A DNA stretch of 64,000 nt from Amorphochlora amoebiformis (taxonomy: Eukaryota; Cercozoa; Chlorarachniophyceae), in the NCBI GenBank assembly GCA_054601695.1, contig BAAHQB010000153.1, forward strand, positions 186,001 through 250,000. Direction: 5' to 3'. The notes beneath the pieces were generated by a model. The model did not search any database. It saw only the letters and a list, made by a program, of their open reading frames with translations, and had not been told where the DNA came from. The translations under genes were made by a program, and so were the position numbers. The stretch's first letter is position 1. Every line of letters starts with the position of its first letter. Shown here piece after piece: positions 1 through 64,000 of the stretch.

Positions 1-214
1 TAATAATTAGTATTTATGCATGTATTATGTGGTATCATTGTTATTATTATTACTATTATTATCATTTACTATTATTATTGTTATAATTCTTATTCTTATT
101 ATTACTATTTACTATTTTCATTATTATTAGTATTATAATTATCATTTTAGATGATGGTTTTTTTTGGTATGTATTATTTAAAATGTAACGGTATTCTATT
201 TATATTTCCCTTAG
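1..214. repeat. Degenerate (ATT)n-rich leader
   Basis: AT-rich sequence dominated by degenerate ATT/TTA trinucleotide units between about 30 and 160. No exon is visible. It is probably intronic, because the first exon-like block starts after an AG at 214. Confidence 0.5.
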
Positions 215-416
215 GACTCAAAACTCAAGGCGAAATCTTATCCAATCTCGGTCACTAGATTTGTTTTACATATTTTATATACATACTACTTAAATATATT
301 TTTCATATATATATATATATATATGTACAATAATAATTTTCATATATATATATATATATGTGAAAATATGTATAAATAAAAGACATATATGTATTCTATT
401 TTCAAGGGTATATACC

Positions 417-456
<40 letters not shown>

Positions 457-490
457 GATGTACATATATGCATATATTTACATATGTGTG

Positions 491-533
<43 letters not shown>

Positions 534-633
534 AATTATTTACATATATATATATATATATATATAAACATACATATTCATACATATACATGATATGTGC
601 AATAGGAACTGTACACAACACGTGTACACATAA

Positions 634-689
<56 letters not shown>

Positions 690-861
690 TTGTACACAAG
701 TGTATGTATATATACAGATATATATATATATATATATATACATCTACTTATTATGTACATACATATTCATACACGTACATGATATGGGCAAGAGGAAATG
801 TACACAACGATGTAAATGTATTTATAATATACTTACACACACACACACATATATATATACA

Positions 862-919
<58 letters not shown>

Positions 920-1138
920 CATATATATATATATATATGTAGGTTTTGGTATCAGCCGAGATTGCCTTAGGGCTAGTAGCAATGGCAAGAGATGACATAG
1001 AGAATGCATGCAAAGTACTCTCTCCCTATCTTCCCTCTCTCCTTCTCTTCGTTCTCTTACTTCCCTGCTCTATCCTTATCTCTGTTTTCTGGCTATCTAT
1101 CTCTCTATCTTTCATTTTCATCTACTCTCTCTCTCTCT

Positions 1139-1189
<51 letters not shown>

Positions 1190-1373
1190 CATATGTTACA
1201 AGGATGTAACATGCTGCTATATACACATTCTGAGATAGAGAAAGAGACGCATAGAGAAATATTGTGAAATGCGAGAGAGCGGATGGTAGGTAGAAAAGAT
1301 AGTTGGGAAGAAATGTGTTTTAACTTATATATATATATATATATATAATATTATATACATACATATTTATATA

Positions 1374-1448
<75 letters not shown>

Positions 1449-1655
1449 ATATTATATACATATATATTGTACAAATCTGCTGGATTATGTTGCACTCTGC
1501 AATAGCATAGAACATTGTATTGCATTCGAAGGTATATTGTATATATTATATCATAATATATTTTGTATCATATTATACAATGTGGTATTATATTCTACAA
1601 CATTTTTATTATTTTTTCACGTTTTTATAACTAGAATATATATGTATACATATTT

Positions 1656-1691
<36 letters not shown>

Positions 1692-1980
1692 TCATACTGT
1701 ATCATATGACATTTATACAATTTGTAACATACTAGGTCCTCCGAGACGCCTTTAACAATCTTATAGTATGTTTCGACGACCTTCCGGCCCCAGTAATCCT
1801 TACCCTAAGATATTGACTCCTATCTACCCTTGTGCTACGTGTTCATCTACCATTGCGGCGTTAGTACCCTACCCTAATCCAAACGTCTCTCTCATATGTG
1901 ACATAAATATCATATTATATATACATATATTTAGTGTTATATAATATCTTTATATATATATATATATATAAATATGTATA

Positions 1981-2017
<37 letters not shown>

Positions 2018-2100
2018 ACATATATATATTTAAACATACGTTACATGTGATAGTAACTTTCATTACTATGAATATAGTTATAATTTTACACTGAGGTATG

Positions 2101-2145
<45 letters not shown>

Positions 2146-2319
2146 GTATTTATAAATAAATATTTATATATATATATATATATTAATATATATATATATA
2201 TACATATCAGCATGAAAGGAACAATACCTACGTGAATAGAGACGAGCATGAACAGGTTGTTTTTCTATATATCATATACATATGTACAAAACACACACAC
2301 ACATTGTAATGTTATAGAT

Positions 2320-2365
<46 letters not shown>

Positions 2366-3179
2366 TAAATATATACATATATATATATATGATACATATA
2401 AATATACACGCATTATATTTATATATACATTTGTGTATGCACTTCTGTGTGTGTTTGTGTGACACAGCTGGGTGCATATGTATACGGAGGGAGGGGTTGA
2501 AAATATTTTCATCTTTTTCGTCTCCCATCTCATTTTCTCTGTGCATCGGGGTGTGTACGTTGTGCATGTGCACTACTCTCTCCTCATTTTCTCTCTTTAG
2601 TATACTCTTTAGTAAACATGTATAGAAGTCGCATGTAAGAACATATATATATATATATATATATGTATATGTGTATATACACATATTTATACATATTCAT
2701 ATTATATATATATATATATATTATATATGTATAATATTTCATATATATATATAAACATCCCAGCTCGGAGGCCTATGTCCAGCCATGATTCGGGTTGGGG
2801 CGGTGTTAGCGAAAGCATTGCTCATTCGACAGGTTTTACATGAAATATCTTTCTCTCGTCTCTTTCTTCTCTCTTTTCTACTCTCTTCTCTTTTTCTACT
2901 CACTTCTCTCTTTCTACTCTCTGTTTACTCTCTGCTCTCTTCGTTTTCTCTTTCTTGCTTTTCTCGTGCACTTTTCTCGCTCCTTCTCTTTCTGTATATG
3001 TATCCGCCCTAGGATATTCTTCTGGCAGCCCTGACCTTTTGCCTATCAATAATTCATCCACAATTTGTATATATATACATATATATATATATGTATATAT
3101 ATACATTCTTATTATGTACATAGTCTGACCCCATGACGCCACGACTGCAGAAGACAACTAAAGAAGCGTACTATTAAAC

Positions 3180-3226
<47 letters not shown>

Positions 3227-3351
3227 ATATATATATGTATATATGTTTATATATATATATATATATATATATTTATACATACATATATATATACATACAT
3301 ATGTAATTATATATACATGTATATGTATATATATATGTATGTATGTATAAG

Positions 3352-3384
<33 letters not shown>

Positions 3385-3540
3385 ATATATATATATATAT
3401 ATGTATATATTCATCGTATGTTATATTTGGTTACATGTTAATATAGGATCGCTCTCCGATGGATACGCTCCCAAACTATGTACCCCTGCCCTGCATTCGG
3501 CGAGGTTTACATATAAATATGTTATTATATAGATGTATAC

Positions 3541-3593
<53 letters not shown>

Positions 3594-3725
3594 ATGTATA
3601 AACATGAATATAAATATGTGCACATATATATATATATATATATATATATTATTCATATATATATATATATATATAATATAAATATATATATATATATATT
3701 ATTGAAGTATTATATATATATACAC

Positions 3726-3771
<46 letters not shown>

Positions 3772-3820
3772 AAATGTTATATGGATATATTCGTAGAAAA
3801 TTACATATATGCGCATGTAG

Positions 3821-3863
<43 letters not shown>

Positions 3864-3868
3864 GTATG

Positions 3869-3901
<33 letters not shown>

Positions 3902-3970
3902 ATGTGTGTGTGTGTGTATTTAAAGATGTATATATATATATATGTATGTATATATGTATATATATACCTC

Positions 3971-4009
<39 letters not shown>

Positions 4010-4126
4010 CTTATATATATATGTGTGTATATGTGTGTATATATATATATGTATATTATCGATATAATTTATACATATCAGGCATTAGTTTTATCTATGG
4101 AAGAAGCCTGCTTGCTCCCGGGTTAA
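215..4126 (+). CDS. Helical protein of unknown function, 3' part (5' end outside window)
   Basis: Eight phase-compatible exons were traced: 215-250, 943-1014, 1736-1792, 2764-2832, 3013-3066, 3124-3167, 3447-3504 and 4082-4126. They give 144 residues and end at TAA 4124-4126. The piece is predicted to be mostly alpha-helical, with hydrophobic, Leu/Ala-rich helices (for example [13 protein letters not shown] and [13 protein letters not shown]). It contains a DDLPAP loop between helices, loosely like helical-repeat or MA3-type domains; that likeness is weak and I do not assign a family. The exons have no TA bias, unlike the introns. The terminal TAA lies inside a possible donor (CCGG|gttaat). 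Splicing there to 6124-6164 and then 6265-6302 stays in frame, so this could be the upstream part of the RCC1 gene. A competing chain skips 3124-3167 and uses other frames of 3447-3504 and 4082-4120. No start codon was found. Confidence 0.5.
294..945. repeat. (TA)n intron arrays with a duplicated block
   Basis: Intron filler composed of (TA)n. It contains two diverged copies of a block of about 55 bp, at 567-620 and 755-809, both ending in the 9-mer tgtacacaa. The long open frames here are TA-repeat translations. Confidence 0.7.
1018..1194 (+). repeat. CT-rich tract followed by (TA)n
   Basis: A pyrimidine-rich tract (1018-1140) starts directly after the donor at 1015 and runs into a (TA)n array. 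The same order of donor, CT tract and TA array recurs after exons at 2833, 20119 (further downstream) and 30231. Confidence 0.6.
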
Positions 4127-6123
<1,997 letters not shown>

Positions 6124-6246
6124 GTGGAGGAAAAACAGTAAAGCGGTTCATGACGCATCAATGGGTAATCCCCTCCCCTGGCAGGATGCATTTAAACCGT
6201 GATAACCGTGACATGCTCAGGTGGCACCTTCAGGCCATCGGGAGAT

Positions 6247-35796
<29,550 letters not shown>

Positions 35797-35823
35797 TAAC
35801 AAGTTTATCCACTTATCATATTA

Positions 35824-36352
35824 TTAAATATAGTCATCATCAGTGATAATCCGCATCCAATAGCCTGTGATCATGATCGGCGAGATAGATATATATATAT
35901 ATTCCTAGATATCATGTCTACTTGTTTATTATAACTGAAAAGCTCAAACTTTCGGTAGGCGAACACTACTACACGTACTATAATATTCAATCGGCTCGAT
36001 TAACTAGTTTAATTAGAAAAATAGGACTCAGAGGAGACCTACATGCACTAGTGATCTTTGGGCTCCCAATCTCAATCCCTCACTGACATGTACTTTGTTA
36101 ATATATATATATATATATATATATTATATTGTCTCAGTAATAGACTACACCTCGACTTATAAATAAATATAAACGCATAAAAACTAGAAAAGAATGTATC
36201 ATTCTCCTGAACATCAGTAACAAATATCATGAAACCAACTATAGTCCATGCAACAATTAGCCTTCCTACGTAGGATATGTCAGATTCCGGTAGTTACCCA
36301 AGCCGAGTAATTCGGCTTATCACCCAACCTCGTGTGTCATCCCTTACCTTAA

Positions 36353-36391
<39 letters not shown>

Positions 36392-37108
36392 AATTATATA
36401 TGTGTATAGTATGTATGTACATAAATTATACCTGAATACATACGGATTATAACATGGTATCAATATCTAGTATCCCTACATTTACATATATCATAATTAC
36501 ACTGATACGATACTTACCATATCCGCCATGAAATTAGATTTCGATCTCGTCTCGTTTGCCTGTGTTTTTTAATCGGAAAAATCAGCAACTTCATACATGT
36601 TTATATGCATAAGTATATTATGTGTAAATAAATATGTATATATATATACATATGTGTGTAATATGTTATTTATTTAAAAATTCTCTCTTCTCCTTATCAC
36701 CAGCTCTCACGCACTCTATTATTTCCCCCCTACACTTTCTCTCCATCTCTCTCTCTTTCCTTATATCCTTGCCGTATTCTCCTTCCCGCTACTCCCTAAT
36801 GCTTCTCCTAAACTCTGATCTCTCTATAAATTTCTAACACGTTTAACCTGATACATGAAGGTTTGGTCAACGGTGTAGTATGCAATAGCCTTCTGCAGAA
36901 TATAAATGTATATATCATATATATATATATATATATATTTATGTATATATATACATATACACATAAATAAAGGTATATACGTATATAATATTTAGATACA
37001 TATTCTACATACATATGAATATTAATATAAAATTGGAGTCATTTATATAATGCGTAGGGACAATGTAAGCATGTATTGCATATCTCTATGAATATATGTA
37101 ACATGAAC

Positions 37109-37146
<38 letters not shown>

Positions 37147-37239
37147 GTATATAATATTTAGATATCTATTTTCAACAAACCCGTGAATATTAACATAAAA
37201 TTTGGAGTCATTTATATCATGCGCAGGGACAATGTAAGC

Positions 37240-37284
<45 letters not shown>

Positions 37285-37369
37285 TAATAAACATGTATGT
37301 GTATATATATGTGTGTATATATATAATGTAATATATGTAATTTATGTATACACACAATATATGCATATA

Positions 37370-37442
<73 letters not shown>

Positions 37443-37669
37443 GTATATGTATATATGTATGTATATATATATATATATATATAGATGTATATATATATAT
37501 ATGTATATGCATATATATATATATATATAATTACTGGATTTTTAATGCATAAGTCTATGGTGGATTTATATATGAATGCTGTAATACATAATAGATATAT
37601 AATATCCACATTGTATTCTATATATCACATGTGTATACATCTAACACATATATGTAACATGCACGTGCA

Positions 37670-37700
<31 letters not shown>

Positions 37701-37784
37701 CTATATATATATATATGTATATGTGTATATATATACTTATATATATATATATATATATATATATGGATATCTATACATATATAT

Positions 37785-37826
<42 letters not shown>

Positions 37827-37859
37827 GTACATATATGCATATATATACATATATGTATG

Positions 37860-37907
<48 letters not shown>

Positions 37908-38156
37908 AACACAGGTAGATATGTAGTACCTTATCTCCGACGGTCTGCACCCTGTCAACCCCATGAACACTACCCGTCATATCCTTCAAACCCCTAATGT
38001 ATATCTATTTAGATACATTATATAAAATATACATAGATGTACATACATGAAAATGTACAAGTATAATTATACACATACATGAAATACTCACATGTACTAT
38101 CTACTATATATACATATATAAATGCTTAAATTATATATATATATATATATATGTAA

Positions 38157-38211
<55 letters not shown>

Positions 38212-38496
38212 ATATATATATATATATATATTTCACTGTGAATGTTTCTATATGTATATATATACATGATATGTATATATATATATACATGTATATATAT
38301 TTATATATGTATATATATATATATATATGCATGTATAAGCATATAATATTTGTATACTTTTACACATACGTACCAAAGTCCCAGGATGGCAGTAGTCCAG
38401 TCACTTTCATGGGCTTCAATCGGACAACTATATGTGTATATGTATTAAGGCAACGTGTATAGTAATGTAATATATGTAAAAACAATATATATAATA

Positions 38497-38537
<41 letters not shown>

Positions 38538-38555
38538 CAAATAAAATATAACATG

Positions 38556-38591
<36 letters not shown>

Positions 38592-38624
38592 TATATATAA
38601 TATGTATAAAATATAACATGTATA

Positions 38625-38686
<62 letters not shown>

Positions 38687-38720
38687 AACCCATGCATTGA
38701 CATGTGCATGCATATTATAT

Positions 38721-38762
<42 letters not shown>

Positions 38763-38975
38763 ATGTGCGTGTATCTATAATATATGTGAGTGTATGGGTG
38801 TTAATACACGTGTGTTCTAAATTAATGTCCATATATTTTGTACTTTAATGACAGAAATATTATTTACATATAAATTATATGTAAGCATATACACACATAT
38901 ATACATATATAAAGATATATATATATATATATATATTAAGACCATACATGTGTATGTGTGTATATGTAAATATGA

Positions 38976-39013
<38 letters not shown>

Positions 39014-39449
39014 CACATGTTTATAAACAATATATATATATATATGTATATATGTATATATATATATATATTATAATATATGTATATATATACACATACT
39101 GTTTGTAATACCCACGGCCTACAACCCCATAAACATTTCTACTAAGAGAACCTAGGAACAAGGAGATAGGCAAGGAGCGAGAGTGAAAAATGAAGGATTG
39201 GTTTACTCTCCAAATTCTTAGCATACCCCTACGATACTCTCTCTAACCCTAATCACAATCCTACCCGCTGGGGCGAATTACTAACGCATCGTCAGCGAAG
39301 TATTTAAAAGCATCATTCACAGTCTTCGCCTGTTTTAATACATAGTGTATATTATAATACATATGTGAATATACATACGTATACAATAGGTATGATGTGT
39401 ATGCACTTTTAAACACAAAAATACAATTATAGCATATATTAAATGTATG

Positions 39450-39492
<43 letters not shown>

Positions 39493-39520
39493 GTATGATC
39501 ATATATATATATTATATATA

Positions 39521-39580
<60 letters not shown>

Positions 39581-39617
39581 GTATGTATGCATATAATATG
39601 TGTATGTATATATACAC

Positions 39618-39676
<59 letters not shown>

Positions 39677-39796
39677 ATACATATACATATATATATATAT
39701 ATAATATATACATACATATATATATATATATATATACCATGTACATATATACATACATAAAAATGTAAATATATATATATACACACACACATATAT

Positions 39797-39850
<54 letters not shown>

Positions 39851-39865
39851 TGCATATATTGACAG

Positions 39866-39907
<42 letters not shown>

Positions 39908-39917
39908 ATAATATATA

Positions 39918-39963
<46 letters not shown>

Positions 39964-39967
39964 TATT

Positions 39968-39999
<32 letters not shown>

Positions 40000-40090
40000 C
40001 ATATATGCGATGTGTATCATACACGTATATATACATCTTAATATAAACACCACTTTTACGGGTTCAATTCACGGTGCACACAACAAAATC

Positions 40091-40131
<41 letters not shown>

Positions 40132-40447
40132 GTAGGAATTGTATGAATGTGCGTGTATTTGTTATATAATATACATATATGTCTATCTTCACCTTCTCTG
40201 CCTTCATAATAGTCGTCAAAACCTCCAATTCAATCGTCAACGACCCTTTTCCATCCACAGACGCTAGGATGGCAGGTATTTTGAGGGAATATGTTAAAGA
40301 AGGAAATTGAAATAAATATTTACTCCGTGGCCGCGACGCATGTTTCCTGGCCGTGTAAGATAGTACACGATGGTACAAAATCCATAGGAGAAGGAATAAC
40401 CAGCAGTAAAATTATGTGCAACCTTTTCGTGCAAATGGCGGGACCAT
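35824..40447 (-). CDS. NTF2-like (SnoaL/DUF4440-type) domain protein, 11 exons, about 173 aa
   Basis: Exons from the 5' end on the minus strand: 40447-40423, 40263-40193, 39329-39265, 39141-39112, 38427-38374, 37993-37930, 36892-36848, 36833-36793, 36559-36518, 36082-36039 and 35864-35824 (TAA). All phases fit and the total is divisible by three. Visible NTF2-fold features are an N-terminal helix ([13 protein letters not shown]), the strand [12 protein letters not shown] (about residues 43-54) typical of SnoaL/DUF4440 proteins, a Trp-containing segment [12 protein letters not shown], the strand [15 protein letters not shown], and a late [14 protein letters not shown] strand pair. Members of this fold are small enzymes or binding modules, usually 120-150 aa. 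The partner or substrate here is unknown. The ATG at 40447 is chosen because it leaves a normal domain length. The same first-exon frame stays open to ATG 40732, which would add 95 residues and overlap the divergent gene's start codon. A TAG at 36791-36789 sits inside a donor (GA|gtagcg) and is read as intronic. Confidence 0.6.
36690..36788. repeat. CT-rich tract (GA-rich on the coding strand)
   Basis: Pyrimidine-rich on the plus strand. It lies just after a donor of the minus-strand NTF2-like gene, so its transcript is GA-rich, the opposite of most tracts in the plus-strand genes. Confidence 0.5.
36969..37245. repeat. Local duplication, two copies of about 105 bp
   Basis: Copies at about 36969-37072 and 37140-37245 share tacgtatataatatttaga, a ttggagtcatttatat block and agggacaatgtaagcatg, with scattered substitutions. 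They lie in an intron of the minus-strand gene. Confidence 0.8.
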
Positions 40448-40730
40448 ACCAGACAATTCTCCCTTTTCCCAACGAATTCTAACTTTATACTCGTAAAATT
40501 CGATCTCATTCCTATAATGAAATTCTAACGACTCACCGCTCAGCCACCGCTCACCCCTTGTGCGCCGTGCAATGCCCAGGACCCGTGAGAAGGCACGCAT
40601 GGGTGACACAGTGTGACACTCCCCGATTGGTGTTATTAGCGCTTTATTATAAGCTTGTAATAGTATCAGAACATTATTATAGGGTATATCTGTATTAAGG
40701 ATAGTTTCAATCGGCCGTTTCCAATTTTCC
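40448..40730. promoter_or_regulatory. Divergent TA-poor promoter region between NTF2-like and DZIP1-like genes
   Basis: About 283 bp lie between the chosen starts of two divergently oriented genes. Unlike nearly all non-coding DNA in this window it has no (TA)n array and mixed base composition. It contains a short TGTGTCACCC/GGGTGACACA-like palindromic patch near 40600-40618 (gggtgacacagtgtgacac). I see no confident TATA or initiator element. The minus-strand frame through it is open, so part could be coding for the NTF2-like gene. Confidence 0.45.
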
Positions 40731-63683
<22,953 letters not shown>

Positions 63684-63786
63684 CCTAATCCTAACCTTAA
63701 CTCAATAACCTGCTGGGCTATTGCAATCTATTCAATTTTTTTTTTTCCCCTTCTTTTATTCTCACGTTTAGTTGTTATGCTTATGG

Positions 63787-63826
<40 letters not shown>

Positions 63827-63862
63827 ATAATCATATTTTTATATAATGTATCTAATTCTATG

Positions 63863-63899
<37 letters not shown>

Positions 63900-63941
63900 G
63901 TAAATTTATATAAATATATATATATATGCTACACATGCATT

Positions 63942-63983
<42 letters not shown>

Positions 63984-64000
63984 ACATGTGTATGAGAGTA
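63684..64000. other. Region after the last DZIP1-like exon
   Basis: Holds degenerate CCTAA units, a poly-T run then pyrimidines (63737-63765), and TA arrays to the window end. An aataaa occurs at about 63669 within the last coding exon. No further exon can be supported. The pyrimidine run followed by ttag at 63771 could be an acceptor if the gene continues. Confidence 0.4.

Noticed and set aside
36185-36265. Two small minus-strand blocks (36240-36265, 36185-36206) as exons
   Set aside because: Each is open in some frame, but using them requires a 13-nt intron or a non-canonical acceptor. Omitting them yields a [14 protein letters not shown] strand that suits the NTF2 fold.

Overview
This is nuclear DNA of a eukaryote. 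It shows hundreds of (TA)n arrays, no bacterial-style open reading frames, and very short coding blocks that each begin after AG and end before GT. Most long open frames are poly-Tyr/Ile translations of TA repeats and are not genes. I can trace real genes only by chaining non-TA islands of about 20-90 nt through compatible splice phases. The chains use the standard code. The species cannot be named from this sequence. A DZIP1/Iguana homologue points to an organism that builds cilia, and TTAGGG/CCCTAA-like sequence recurs in introns.

Layout. (1) 215-4126, + strand: eight exons of a helical protein whose 5' end lies outside the window. It may be the upstream part of the next gene. (2) 6247-35796, + strand: an RCC1-repeat protein, modelled as 57 exons (902 aa). 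It has a hydrophobic N-terminal stretch, an RCC1 beta-propeller region, a beta-rich middle and a charged coiled-coil C-terminus. (3) 35824-40447, - strand: an 11-exon NTF2-like (SnoaL/DUF4440-type) protein of about 173 aa, convergent with gene 2 at a 27-bp gap. (4) 40448-40730: a TA-poor divergent promoter region. (5) 40731-63683, + strand: the DZIP1/Iguana-like gene (46 exons, 779 aa), with the DZIP1 N-terminal domain, a C2H2 finger with a four-residue His spacer, and a long coiled coil.

Introns make up about 90% of the window. They hold (TA)n, (TG)n, CT/GA-rich tracts, degenerate telomere-like repeats, local duplications and at least six copies of a dispersed, ORF-less element with short terminal inverted repeats (MITE-like). 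No rRNA, convincing tRNA or CRISPR array was seen. Of the proteins, DZIP1 acts at basal bodies, the RCC1/coiled-coil protein could be a scaffold or exchange factor, and the NTF2-like protein is probably a small enzyme or binding domain. Nothing in the sequence shows that they work together.

All exon boundaries are read by eye from GT/AG sites and phase. None is supported by transcripts.
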